Source: JBBROS01 sp963752225 (GTDB lineage: Bacteria > Pseudomonadota > Alphaproteobacteria > Acetobacterales > Acetobacteraceae). Taken from it: a stretch of 64,000 nt of DNA. The notes beneath the pieces were generated by a model. The model saw only the letters and a list, made by a program, of their open reading frames with translations, ran no database searches and had not been told where the DNA came from. Below, one piece after another: positions 6,987 through 15,725 of the stretch (position 1 is the stretch's first letter; each line of letters starts with the position of its first letter). Both the position numbers and the translations under genes were made by a program. The stretch is taken from positions 244,754 to 308,753 of the forward strand of contig CAVVXS010000010.1 of NCBI GenBank assembly GCA_963752225.1, given 5' to 3'.

Positions 6987-8885
6987 GTGACCCCGACGAC
7001 GACTGCCGGGTTCGCTGCCGCCGATCGTCGTCCCTTGCGCGCGGCCGCCATTCTCGGCGTGCTGGGCGTCGTCTATGGGGACATCGGCACCAGCCCGCTT
7101 TACGCCCTGAAGGCGAGCCTCGGCCATTTCACCGGGCCGGGCGTGGGGCGTGCCGAGGTGCTCGGCGTCTTGTCGCTGATCACCTGGGCGCTCGTGCTCA
7201 CGGTCACGATCAAATACGTCCTGCTCGTGATGCGGGCCGACAACAATGGCGAGGGCGGCATCCTGGCGCTGATGGCGGTCGCCCAGCGCGGCTGCAGCGG
7301 TAGCCAGATGCGCGCATTCCTCGGCCTGGTCGGCATCGGCGGCGCGTGCCTGTTCTTCGGCGACGGCGTCATCACGCCGGCAATCTCGGTGCTGTCGGCG
7401 GTCGAGGGGCTCGAGATCGTCTCACCCGCGTTCGCCCGGTTCGTGCTGCCGATCTCCGTCGTCGTGATCCTCGGGCTGTTCGCCGTCCAGGTGCGCGGCA
7501 CCGCCACCATCGGCCGCCTGTTCGGGCCGGTCATGGCAGTCTGGTTCACCGCCATCGCCGGGCTCGGCGCCATGCAGGTGGTGGCGCATCCCAGCATCCT
7601 CGCCGCCCTGTCGCCGCATCACGCGCTCCTGCTGTGCCTGCATCACCGCTGGATCGCCTTCGTGGGGTTGGGGTCGGTGGTGCTGGCCGTGACCGGCGCG
7701 GAGGCGCTCTACGCCGACATGGGCCATTTCGGCGCGGCGCCGATCCGTGTTGCCTGGTCCACCTTCGTGCTGCCGTGCCTGCTGCTGAATTATTTCGGCC
7801 AGGGCGCCCTGGTGCTGTCGGATCCGGCCGCGCTGGAAAACCCGTTCTACCTGCTGGCGCCGGAGATGATCCGGCTGCCGCTGGTGGTGCTCGCGACCGC
7901 CGCGACGGTGATCGCGAGCCAGGCGCTGATCTCCGGCGGTTTCTCCATCGCCCGGCAGTGCATGCAGATGTCGTTCCTGCCGCGCATGACCGTGCGCCAC
8001 ACGAGCACGACCGAGGAAGGCCAGATCTTCCTGCCGCAGGTCAACGGCGCGCTGCTCGTGGGCGTGCTCGTCCTGGTGCTGGCGTTCCGCAGCAGCGACG
8101 CCCTGGCCTCGGCCTACGGCATTGCCGTCACCGGAACCTTCCTTTGCACCGACATCCTGGCCACCGTGGTGTTCCGCCGCCGCTACGGCTGGTCCCGGTC
8201 CGCGTGCGTCGCCGTGTTCGGCTCGTTGTTCGCGCTCGATCTGCTGTTCTTCGCCTCCAACGCACTCAAGATCCCCGAAGGCGGCTGGGTGCCGCTGCTG
8301 CTCGGGCTTGCCATCATGGCGATGATGACGTCCTGGCACCGGGGCCGCGAGCTGATGTTCGCGCGCTGGAAGCAGGACAGCCTGCCGCTCGCCTCGTTCC
8401 TGAAGCGCCTGCCGCAATCCCGCACCATCCGGGTTCCGGGCATTGCGGTGTTCCTGACCGGCAACCCCGATTATGTTCCGGCCGCCCTGCTGCACAACCT
8501 CAAGCACAATAAGGTCCTGCATCAGAACGTGCTGTTCGTGACGGTGCAGAACCTGGACGTGCCGGAGGCGGAGCCCGGATCGCGCACCGAGATCGCCGAA
8601 TTGGCGCCCGGCGTACACCGCGTCACCTTGCGCTACGGCTTCATGGAAAGCCCGAACATCCCTCGCGCGCTGGAGGAAGCCGGACAGGGCAAGCTGGCCT
8701 ACGACCCGATGCAGGCCAGCTTCTTTCTCGGCCGCGAGGTGCTGGTGCGGGCGATGGTGCCGAAACTGCCGGCTTGGCGCTTGTTCCTGTTCCTGATCAT
8801 GGCCCGCAATTCGGTGCCGGCCACCGAGTTCTTCCGTATCCCGAGCGACCGTGTCGTCGAGCTCGGCGTCCGTGTGGCCATTTGA
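6987..8885 (+). CDS. kup: Kup-family potassium uptake protein
   Basis: 632-residue K+/H+ symporter of the KUP/HAK/KT family, located in the inner membrane. The N-terminal family motif GVVYGDIGTSPLYALKASL begins at about residue 27, about 12 hydrophobic segments fill residues 20-460, and a soluble tail starts near SWHRGRELMFARW. DNNGEGGILALMA and FFGDGVITPAISVLSAVEGL are strongly conserved in Kup. Translation starts at GTG 6987. An 11-codon reading frame beginning ATG 6958 ends in a TGA that overlaps this GTG, so the start may be coupled to a tiny leader. The divergent neighbour is the cysTWA operon. No regulatory RNA was recognised upstream. Confidence 0.95.
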   Translation: MTPTTTAGFAAADRRPLRAAAILGVLGVVYGDIGTSPLYALKASLGHFTGPGVGRAEVLGVLSLITWALVLTVTIKYVLLVMRADNNGEGGILALMAVAQRGCSGSQMRAFLGLVGIGGACLFFGDGVITPAISVLSAVEGLEIVSPAFARFVLPISVVVILGLFAVQVRGTATIGRLFGPVMAVWFTAIAGLGAMQVVAHPSILAALSPHHALLLCLHHRWIAFVGLGSVVLAVTGAEALYADMGHFGAAPIRVAWSTFVLPCLLLNYFGQGALVLSDPAALENPFYLLAPEMIRLPLVVLATAATVIASQALISGGFSIARQCMQMSFLPRMTVRHTSTTEEGQIFLPQVNGALLVGVLVLVLAFRSSDALASAYGIAVTGTFLCTDILATVVFRRRYGWSRSACVAVFGSLFALDLLFFASNALKIPEGGWVPLLLGLAIMAMMTSWHRGRELMFARWKQDSLPLASFLKRLPQSRTIRVPGIAVFLTGNPDYVPAALLHNLKHNKVLHQNVLFVTVQNLDVPEAEPGSRTEIAELAPGVHRVTLRYGFMESPNIPRALEEAGQGKLAYDPMQASFFLGREVLVRAMVPKLPAWRLFLFLIMARNSVPATEFFRIPSDRVVELGVRVAI

Positions 8886-8951
8886 CCTTCGCCTGACCAA
8901 ACCGGGATCGTCGCTGATGCGTTTCCTCACTTGGACAACGCAAGGCAGGTG

Positions 8952-9302
8952 ATGGCGAAGCTGACCCTGGTGCTAGCACATGGGCCCGACAAGCCGGAGG
9001 GCGACATCGACGATCGCCTGTTTCTGGACCTGGTCCTGACGAGCCAGGGACAGATCGACGGCGCCAGCTACGACAGCGCGCCCTCGCCGTGGCTCGCGTC
9101 CCGGCAATACGACGGTGACGCGCCCCGCCGGCTGGAGGTGATCCGGCTCGACGAGGGTTGGGCGCTGCAAAGCACCAACAGTCTCGACGACCCGATCTGG
9201 GTGTTCGAGGGTCATGTGTTCCGGCCGGGCGAGCTGGTCCGGCTGCGCCGGCCGGATGGCCAGGAGATGCTTTACCGCATTGTCGCCAGCCAGGCGGCCT
9301 GA
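8952..9302 (+). CDS. Hypothetical protein of about 116 residues
   Basis: I do not recognise a family. It is soluble, acidic and has no signal peptide or membrane segment. The sequence alternates strands and turns (LTLVLAHGPDKPEGDIDDRL, LEVIRLDEGWALQS, IWVFEGHVFRPGELVRLRR), suggesting a small beta-rich fold. The ATG at 8952 is preferred over an upstream TTG (8931) because an AAGGCAGGTG stretch precedes it. It follows kup by 66 bases and could be co-transcribed. Its end overlaps the convergent GGDEF-EAL gene by 31 bases. Codon use looks like that of neighbouring real genes, which is the main support. Confidence 0.65.
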   Translation: MAKLTLVLAHGPDKPEGDIDDRLFLDLVLTSQGQIDGASYDSAPSPWLASRQYDGDAPRRLEVIRLDEGWALQSTNSLDDPIWVFEGHVFRPGELVRLRRPDGQEMLYRIVASQAA

Positions 9303-11593
9303 GCGCTCGGCCGGCCCGGCCCGCTTTCGGGCGGCAGTTCGGCACTCCAGGTCGGGGCACACACCAACTCGCGCGCGAGCGGCGCCGGGACCGGGTGGCC
9401 GGTCAGGTATCCCTGCACCAGCCCGCACTCCAACTGCCGCAGCAACTCGAGTTCCTGGGGCTGCTCGACCCCCTCGGCCACCACCTCCAGACCCAGCCGG
9501 GCACTCAGCGACAGGATCGCCTGCACGATGGCAAGCGTGCCGTCATCGCCGCACATGGCCTGGATGAAGGATTGGTGGATCTTGATGCGGTCAAACGGGA
9601 ATCGCCGGAGGGTGCCGAGGCTGGCATAGGCGGTGCCGAAATCGTCGAGCGTGATCGTCACCCCCTGCTCCCGCAGGGCGTGCATGGTCCGCAGCACCTC
9701 GCCGCCATCGTCCGCCAGCACGCCCTCGGTGACCTCGAGGTCCAGCCGCGTGCCGGCCAGCCCGGTCCGGCGCAGCGTGTCGGCGACGTGATCGGCCAGG
9801 CCGCCCTGGCGGAACTGCAGCGGCGACAGGTTCACCGACAACCGGACCGGACGCTCCCATCGCGTGGCTTCCGCGCACGCCGTTTCCAGCGCCCAGCGGC
9901 CGATCGGCACGATCAGCCCGCTCGTCTCGGCCATCGGCACGAAGCGGCCGGGCGGCACCGGCCCGCGGACCGGATGGCTCCAACGCAGGAGCGCTTCCAG
10001 CCCGCGCACGCGCAGCGTCTTCGCGGTCAGGATCGGCTGGAACGCCAACGACAGCTCACCGCGGCCGATCGCGTCGCGCAGGTCGCGCTCGATCGAGGTG
10101 CGCTCCTGCCGCAGCACTCCCAGCGAGCGTTCGAACAGCCGGAACGTGTTCCGCCCGGATCGCTTGGCTTCGAACAAGGCGGTATCGGCATTGCGTTGCA
10201 GGATATCGGCGGTTTCGCCATCCCAAGGATGCAGCGCGATGCCGATCGAGGCGCCGATGGTGGCCGGGCGGCCGTCGATGTCGAACGGCGTTTCCAGCGC
10301 CCCGAGCAGTTGCCGGGCGAGGTGGGAGGCGGCGTGCGGCTGTCCGGCCCGCTGCTGGATCACGGCGAACTCGTCGCCGCCGATCCGCGCGACCAGGTCC
10401 CCGTCCTGCACCACCGACCGCAGCCGGTCCGCGACCGCGGCCAGCAGCCAGTCGCCGGCCGGGTGGCCGCGGGCATCGTTGATCAGCTTGAACCCGTCCA
10501 AGTCTACATACAGCAGGGCCAGCCCCGACGACCCCGGCTGCGGCGACGCCATCGCCTGCTCCAGCGTCTCGATGAACAAGGCCCGGTTCGGCAACTGCGT
10601 CAGGTGGTCGTGGTGCGCCAGGAACCGGATGCGGTCTTCGGTCATCTTGCGGAACAGCGCCGGGCGGATGGTGTCGGCCAGCGACGCGATGTCGGCGACG
10701 ATCGCCGCGAGGTCGTCGCGTTCGGAGGTGAAGGCCAGCGAGATGCCGAAGCGCTGGTCTTGCAGCCAGATCGGGAAGCTGATCTGGCTGCGCAGCCCCG
10801 CGGCGACCGCCGCCGGCAGCAGCACGAACCGGTCGTGCTCGGACATCCTGGAGTAAACGAAGGTCCGCGGCTCGTTGAGCAGGATCGCTTCGGCCGTCAG
10901 TGAGTTGGTCGGCCGGATCGCGACCGTCGGCTGCATGCTGTAGTAGCGCTCGAAATCGAGGCCCTCATCGTCGAAGCGGCTGATCTCCTGGACCTCGCCG
11001 CTCGGTAGCACCATCCGCCAGATCCGGCCCACCACCGCGCGGTGATGCCGGCACAGCTCCTTCAGCAGCAGCGTCAACGCATCCGCGCAAGACTCGGCTT
11101 CGGCGACCGTCCGCAGGATGCGGTCGACCCGGGCCGCTCGCCCGGTTGCCCGGGCCAGCTCGGCCTGCTGCCCATCCTGCTCCGCGGCCGCGGCCACCAG
11201 GGCCGCGACGTCCAGCAGCGCCGCGATTGCGCGCGGCGACAAGGTCTCGCGCGGCGCGCGGTCGAGCACGCACAGGTAGCCGATCCGGCCGCCGTGCGAG
11301 GCCCGGATCGGCGCATACGCGACAAAGCCCGCCGCCGCGTCGTCGATCGCCGGCAAGTCCGCCAGCGTCGTCACGCCGGGCCGATCGCCCACTGCGGCGT
11401 CGATCCGCGCGGCCAGGTCCGGGTCGGCGCCCACCGCCGCGATCACCGAGCCCGCTGCCACCACGGCCGCCTCGGCGTCGGCAAGCCCGGCGGCAAGCCG
11501 GGCAAAGCGCATCAAGACAAGCCGCTCGTCCTCCGCGCCACCCTGCCGGCTGGCCAGTTCAGTCAGCTCGGGGCAAACATCCGCCTGCGGCAT
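9272..11593 (-). CDS. GAF-GGDEF-EAL cyclic-di-GMP signalling protein
   Basis: 773-residue soluble composite enzyme. There are no membrane spans. Residues 1-150 and about 155-315 look like two GAF-type sensor modules. A diguanylate cyclase domain follows (about 320-490) with an intact GGDEF at 405-409. The C-terminal phosphodiesterase domain (about 505-750) has EAL at 533-535, the catalytic-loop aspartates DD at 650-651 in TLDDFGTAYASLG, the ELTEG-like LDLEVTEG, and the lysine in RIKIHQSF. All key residues for both making and breaking c-di-GMP appear present, so the net activity cannot be predicted. It stands alone, between the regulatory PTS operon and kup. Confidence 0.92.
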   Translation of the reverse strand: MPQADVCPELTELASRQGGAEDERLVLMRFARLAAGLADAEAAVVAAGSVIAAVGADPDLAARIDAAVGDRPGVTTLADLPAIDDAAAGFVAYAPIRASHGGRIGYLCVLDRAPRETLSPRAIAALLDVAALVAAAAEQDGQQAELARATGRAARVDRILRTVAEAESCADALTLLLKELCRHHRAVVGRIWRMVLPSGEVQEISRFDDEGLDFERYYSMQPTVAIRPTNSLTAEAILLNEPRTFVYSRMSEHDRFVLLPAAVAAGLRSQISFPIWLQDQRFGISLAFTSERDDLAAIVADIASLADTIRPALFRKMTEDRIRFLAHHDHLTQLPNRALFIETLEQAMASPQPGSSGLALLYVDLDGFKLINDARGHPAGDWLLAAVADRLRSVVQDGDLVARIGGDEFAVIQQRAGQPHAASHLARQLLGALETPFDIDGRPATIGASIGIALHPWDGETADILQRNADTALFEAKRSGRNTFRLFERSLGVLRQERTSIERDLRDAIGRGELSLAFQPILTAKTLRVRGLEALLRWSHPVRGPVPPGRFVPMAETSGLIVPIGRWALETACAEATRWERPVRLSVNLSPLQFRQGGLADHVADTLRRTGLAGTRLDLEVTEGVLADDGGEVLRTMHALREQGVTITLDDFGTAYASLGTLRRFPFDRIKIHQSFIQAMCGDDGTLAIVQAILSLSARLGLEVVAEGVEQPQELELLRQLECGLVQGYLTGHPVPAPLARELVCAPTWSAELPPESGPGRPSAQAAWLATMR

Positions 11594-11667
11594 GGAGATG
11601 AACAGCCATCATCATTCCGGCCCAATTTAACAGAACGGCCTGCCGTTGTCTCGAAATAGTGATCCAG

Positions 11668-13488
11668 TCAGTGACCGAAATTACCGATCATCTCACGTGT
11701 TCGCGCCGGGTCCGACTGCTTCATGACCTGCCAGGTGAGCCGCTGACAGTCGTCGATCGTGGTTCCCCGCACCGCCTGCTTCACCCGCGGCACCGCGGAC
11801 GCGTTGGTACTGAAGCAGCGCAGCCCCAAGCCGAGCAGCAACGGCGTCATTGCCGGGTTTGCGGCCATCTCGCCGCACACCGAGACCGGGATCCGGTGCC
11901 GCCCCGCCGCCTCGACAGTGAACTGGATCAGCCGCAGCATCGCCGGGTGCAGCGGATCGTAGAGTTCGGCCACCGCGGTTTCGCCGCGGTCCACGGCCAA
12001 CGCATACATGCACAGATCGTTGGTGCCGATGGCGAAGAACTCGGCCTCGGCCGCCAACGCATCGGCCGACAGCGCGGCGCCCGGTGTCTCGACCATGATC
12101 CCGAGCGGCGGCAGCGGATCCGGCACCGGCGTGCCCTGCTCGCGCAACGCCTCGGCGACCCGGCCGTAGATCGAACGGGCGGACCGGACCTCGGCGACGT
12201 TCGTGACCATCGGCAGCAGCACCCGCACCGGCCCGGCCGCCGCGGCGCGCAGGATCGCGGCCAGCTGCGCCTCGAACAGCGCAGGCTGCCGCAGCAGCAG
12301 CCGGATGCCGCGCAGGCCGAGCGCCGGGTTGGCGTCGACCAGGTCGGGCACCACGCCGGCCGCGGTCAACGCCTCGATCTCTTTCTCGCCACCCCAATCC
12401 AGCACCCGGATCGTCACCGGGTCGCCCTGCATGGTCTCGACCACGGTGCGGTAGGTGTCGGCCTGCTCGTCCTCGTTCGGCACCGTGTCGCGGTTCATGA
12501 ACAGGAACTCGGACCGCAGCAAGCCGATGCCGGTGGCCCCCGATTGCGCGACCATCGGCAGCTCGACCGGCAGCTCGAGATTCGCGTGCAGGTCCACCGT
12601 CTCGCCATCCAGCGTCACTGCCGGCAGCCGCCGCAGCCGGCTGAGCCGCTGCCGGTCGCGCGCGAAGGCCGCGACCGCCCGCCGCGCCGCCGCCAGGCTC
12701 CCCGGCGTCGGATGCAGCAGGATCGTGCCCGCCGAGCCGTCCAGCACCATCATGTCGCCCGAATGCAGGTCCGTCATCAGCCCCGGCGCTGCCAGCACCG
12801 ACGGGATGCCGAGCGCGCGGAGCAGGATGGCGGTGTGCCCGTCCGTGCCGCCTTCCTCGGTGGCGACCCCGGCGATGCGCGAGGGGTCGATCAGCGCGGC
12901 GTCGCTCGGCCGCAAGCCTTCCGCCACCAGGATCGAGCCCGGCGCGCTGTCGGCGAAGCTGCGGAACGGCGCCCGGGTCAGGTTGCGGACCAAACGCCGG
13001 CCGATCTCGCGCACCTCGTCGGCCTGGCGCTGCGAACCTTTCGCGCCCTCGCTGACCGCGAGCTCGGAGAGCTGCCCCGCCACCGCGTTGGCTTCCTCCA
13101 TCACCGCGGTCTCGGCCGAGACCAGCCGGTCGGTGATCCGGCTGCGGGCGCCGCGGATCAGCCGCGACGGGCCGAGCATCTGCAAATAGGCGTCCAGCAG
13201 CGGTGCGATCTCGCCCTGGCTTTCCTCCGGCAGCACCGCCAGCCGGGCGCGCAGCTTCAACAGCTGCTTGCGCGACTGCAGGATGGCGGCGTCGAGCCGG
13301 GCCAGCTCGGCCTGGATGTCGGCGGCGTGGATGCGGTGGCGGGTGACGACGGCCGGGGCTTCCTGGGTGCGGAACACCGGTCCGATGGCGACGCCGGCGC
13401 AAGCCGGGATGCCGACCAGGCGGCGCTCGGTGCGCACGCAGCCGGGCGGCAGGGCAGGGCGGCCAGGCCCGGCGTCAGTCCTGCTCAT
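11668..13488 (-). CDS. ptsI: Phosphoenolpyruvate-protein phosphotransferase (EI) of the regulatory PTS
   Basis: 606-residue enzyme I that takes phosphate from PEP and passes it to HPr. The phospho-histidine lies at about H218 in EEGGTDGHTAILLRALGIPS; the usual GGRTSH is altered to GGTDGH but the histidine stays. The PEP-binding barrel has GIGLLRSEFLFMNRDTVPNE, VRVLLPMVTNVAEV, FFAIGTNDLCMYAL and the C-terminal active cysteine in VSVCGEMAANPAM. There is no N-terminal GAF domain, so it is PtsI rather than nitrogen-PTS PtsP. The ATG at 13488 overlaps the end of ptsH by 14 bases. No sugar permease (EIIBC) is nearby, matching the regulatory PTS of Alphaproteobacteria. Confidence 0.93.
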   Translation of the reverse strand: MSRTDAGPGRPALPPGCVRTERRLVGIPACAGVAIGPVFRTQEAPAVVTRHRIHAADIQAELARLDAAILQSRKQLLKLRARLAVLPEESQGEIAPLLDAYLQMLGPSRLIRGARSRITDRLVSAETAVMEEANAVAGQLSELAVSEGAKGSQRQADEVREIGRRLVRNLTRAPFRSFADSAPGSILVAEGLRPSDAALIDPSRIAGVATEEGGTDGHTAILLRALGIPSVLAAPGLMTDLHSGDMMVLDGSAGTILLHPTPGSLAAARRAVAAFARDRQRLSRLRRLPAVTLDGETVDLHANLELPVELPMVAQSGATGIGLLRSEFLFMNRDTVPNEDEQADTYRTVVETMQGDPVTIRVLDWGGEKEIEALTAAGVVPDLVDANPALGLRGIRLLLRQPALFEAQLAAILRAAAAGPVRVLLPMVTNVAEVRSARSIYGRVAEALREQGTPVPDPLPPLGIMVETPGAALSADALAAEAEFFAIGTNDLCMYALAVDRGETAVAELYDPLHPAMLRLIQFTVEAAGRHRIPVSVCGEMAANPAMTPLLLGLGLRCFSTNASAVPRVKQAVRGTTIDDCQRLTWQVMKQSDPARTREMIGNFGH

Positions 13489-13852
13489 GGAAGCCGGCCT
13501 CGACCAGCCCGGTCAGTGCCTCGAGCGCCTCCTTGGCGTCCCAGCCGTCGGCCTGCAGCTGGATCGTCGAACCCATGCCGGCGCCCAGCATCATCAATCC
13601 CATGATGGAGCGGGCCGACACGCTTTGCCCGTCGCGCAACACCTCGACCGACGCCCCGAACCGCTCGGCGAGGGTGACGAACTTCGCCGCCGCCCGGGCG
13701 TGCAGGCCGCGCCGGTTGACAATCGTGACGGTGCGGCACAGCAGCGTGGCGCTCGCGGCCGAACCGGGTTGCTGAGGACCCGGCGCGTCCTCCCCGTCGG
13801 CTGCCTCGACCGGGTCGGCAGGAACTTGGTTCGCGTGGTACTCGTCGCTCAC
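13475..13852 (-). CDS. ptsH: HPr phosphocarrier with N-terminal extension
   Basis: 125-residue phosphocarrier. The HPr core starts near residue 38 (LLCRTVTIVNRRGLHARAAA), with the phospho-accepting histidine at H51 and the regulatory serine at S82 in SARSIMGLMMLG, the site for HprK. The first ~37 residues, with PVEAADGEDAPGPQQPGSAA, form a low-complexity acidic tail not present in standard HPr (about 88 residues). The GTG at 13852 overlaps the stop of the EIIA gene as GTGA. A GTG or internal start nearer the core would remove the tail, but none is better placed. Part of the hprK-rapZ-EIIA-ptsH-ptsI operon. Confidence 0.92.
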   Translation of the reverse strand: MSDEYHANQVPADPVEAADGEDAPGPQQPGSAASATLLCRTVTIVNRRGLHARAAAKFVTLAERFGASVEVLRDGQSVSARSIMGLMMLGAGMGSTIQLQADGWDAKEALEALTGLVEAGFHEQD

Positions 13853-14268
13853 CCGGTCGCGGCCTTGCGGCACGACGGTAGGACGTGCGAGGCGGAGGCG
13901 ATGTACTTTCGCCCGGCGGTCTGGGCGCAGTCGACGCACTCGCCCAAGGTCTGGCTCGAGCGGACCTTGGCGAGCTTGACCAGCATCGGCAGGTTCACGC
14001 CCGAGATCACCTCTACCCCGGCTCGGTTCATCATCGAGATGGCGAGGTTGCTGGGGGTGCCGCCGAACATGTCCGTCAGCAGCACGACGCCGTCCCCGGT
14101 ATCGACGCGGGCGATGCAGGCCTGAATGTCGCCCCGCCGTCCTTCCATGTCGTCGTCCGGTCCGATGCAGATCGTAGCGACGTTCCGCTGTGGCCCGACG
14201 ACATGCTCCATGGCGGAACGCAGTTCGTCGGCCAAGCGGCCGTGAGTCACCAGCACGAGGCCGATCAT
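13849..14268 (-). CDS. PTS EIIA component, mannose/fructose family
   Basis: 139-residue soluble EIIA of the mannose family. The phospho-histidine is H9 in MIGLVLVTHGRLADEL. LLTDMFGGTPSNLAISM and VISGVNLPMLVKL are conserved EIIA(Man) stretches. It accepts phosphate from HPr; with no EIIB or EIIC gene in the cluster it is likely a signalling end-point, as in the regulatory PTS of other Alphaproteobacteria that reports carbon status. It starts 10 bases after rapZ ends and overlaps ptsH by 4 bases. Residues after about 128 (ASHVLPSCRKAATG) form a short variable tail. Confidence 0.92.
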   Translation of the reverse strand: MIGLVLVTHGRLADELRSAMEHVVGPQRNVATICIGPDDDMEGRRGDIQACIARVDTGDGVVLLTDMFGGTPSNLAISMMNRAGVEVISGVNLPMLVKLAKVRSSQTLGECVDCAQTAGRKYIASASHVLPSCRKAATG

Positions 14269-14278
14269 GATCGGATTT

Positions 14279-15232
14279 TCAAACCTTCCCTAGCGCCAGG
14301 CCCGCGCGGGCGGGACCGGCCGGTGATGGGGCAGGAACAGACGCCGCATCCTGCAGTTTCTTCAACTCTCGATGCACCGTCGTAACCTGCCATGCTTGCT
14401 CCTGCTTCACTGTCCCGAGCCGCTGGAGGATGGGCGCGAGCCGCTCGACGGTTCGCACCGACCTGTGCCGGCCGCCCGTGCAGCCAACCGCAATCGTTGC
14501 ATACTTCTTTCCTTCGTGCACGAAGCGCGGGAGCACCAACTCCAGTAGTCCCACCACACTAGCGAAGAAAGCCTCGTAGTCGGGATCGGCCTCGACGAAG
14601 GCGGCGACGGTGGGATCAAGCCCTGTGAGCGGCCGTAATATAGGGTCGTAGTGAGGATTGCGAAGAAAGCGGGCGTCAAACACCATGTCGGCTTCGCGGG
14701 GCAGCCCGGCGGGGAACGCAAAGGACATCAGCGTCACCGTCATGGGCGTCGCACCCGGACCGGCGCCCTCGCCCGAGCCGAACCGCGCCTCGATGATGGC
14801 CCGGAGACGCGGCAGCGGCAGTTCCGTCGTGTCCAGCACTAGGTCGGACGCGCCGCGCAGCGGCAGCGTCAGCTCGAGTTCCTGCTCGATCCCGTCCTGC
14901 ACCCGGCCGCGCGGCGCCAGCGGGTGGCGCCGCCGGGTCTCGGTGAAGCGCCGCAGCAGCACCGCCGCGTCGGCCGTCATGTAGACCAGCACCACATCGT
15001 GCCCCGGCGCCTCCCGCAACCGGTCGATCGTCCCGAGCACCGCATCCGGGTCGAAGCCCTGGGTGCGCGCATCGAGACCGATGGCCAGCGGCTTCTCCGT
15101 CCGCTGCACCAGCGTTTCCACCAGCGTCAGCGGCGGGTTGTCCACCGCGTCGTAGCCCAGATCTTCGAGCGCCCGCAGCGTGGACGCCTTGCCGGCTCCC
15201 GACAGGCCTGTCACGAGGACCACCCGGCTCAA
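14279..15232 (-). CDS. rapZ: RapZ-family nucleotide-binding protein (RNase adapter)
   Basis: 317-residue P-loop protein of the RapZ/YvcJ family. Walker A is GLSGAGKAS at residues 9-17 (Ala replaces the usual Ser/Thr after Lys), followed by LRALEDLGYDAVDNPPLTLV. The conserved C-terminal half has VTLMSFAFPAGLPREADMVF, DARFLRNPHYDPILRPLTG, and TIAVGCTGGRHRSV, the hallmark of RapZ. In E. coli RapZ guides RNase E decay of the GlmZ RNA; the role in Alphaproteobacteria is less clear. The start is TTG at 15232, overlapping the hprK stop (TTGA); a GTG four codons later is the alternative. Residues 291-317 form a Pro/Ala-rich tail. Confidence 0.92.
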   Translation of the reverse strand: MSRVVLVTGLSGAGKASTLRALEDLGYDAVDNPPLTLVETLVQRTEKPLAIGLDARTQGFDPDAVLGTIDRLREAPGHDVVLVYMTADAAVLLRRFTETRRRHPLAPRGRVQDGIEQELELTLPLRGASDLVLDTTELPLPRLRAIIEARFGSGEGAGPGATPMTVTLMSFAFPAGLPREADMVFDARFLRNPHYDPILRPLTGLDPTVAAFVEADPDYEAFFASVVGLLELVLPRFVHEGKKYATIAVGCTGGRHRSVRTVERLAPILQRLGTVKQEQAWQVTTVHRELKKLQDAASVPAPSPAGPARAGLALGKV

Positions 15233-15648
15233 GCCAGCGCCCCCGCCACCAGCCCGACCCGGCCGGTCGCGCAGCCGAGTGCCAGCGCCACCCGGGCCGG
15301 CGCCGACGCCAGGCTCGGGTCGATCCGAATGCTGCGGAAGCCGAGCCGGGTTGCCGGCTCCGGCAGCCGCTCCAACTGCTCCACGCCAGCCAGTTCCACC
15401 ACCAAGGCGACCGGCACGCTGTCCCGGTACGACAGCCGGACGATCCCGAGGCCGCGCACTTCCAGCAACCCCGCCAAGGCGTCCGGCGCCCGGGCCACCC
15501 CGCCGTCGAGCTCGACGCGGTCGTCGGCCACGAGGTCGAAGCCATGATCCAGCAGGCGGAGAACCATGTCCGACTTTCCGGATCCAGGCGGACCGATCAG
15601 CAGCACACCATGCCCGTCGCGGGCGGCACAGCTTGCGTGGAGTTGCAT
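15229..15648 (-). CDS. hprK: HPr kinase/phosphorylase, short alphaproteobacterial form
   Basis: 139-residue kinase that phosphorylates the regulatory serine of HPr. Only the C-terminal catalytic domain is present, as is usual in Alphaproteobacteria (full-length Gram-positive HprK is about 310). Walker A is GPPGSGKSD at residues 19-27, and LVADDRVEL with ARAPDALAGLLEVRGLGIVR are the conserved catalytic-core stretches. The ATG at 15648 gives MQLHASC, a family-typical opening; the longer in-frame extension lies in the divergent gene. It is the first gene of the operon hprK-rapZ-EIIA-ptsH-ptsI. The ChvG/ChvI two-component pair that often precedes hprK is absent; a PLP dehydratase is divergent instead. 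Confidence 0.92.
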   Translation of the reverse strand: MQLHASCAARDGHGVLLIGPPGSGKSDMVLRLLDHGFDLVADDRVELDGGVARAPDALAGLLEVRGLGIVRLSYRDSVPVALVVELAGVEQLERLPEPATRLGFRSIRIDPSLASAPARVALALGCATGRVGLVAGALA

Positions 15649-15725
15649 AGGAACGCTTTTTGAGCCGCTTTGGCCGCGAATGGAAGCGTCTTGTGACCGG
15701 GCCGGTGCCGTGCCAGCGTCCGGCC

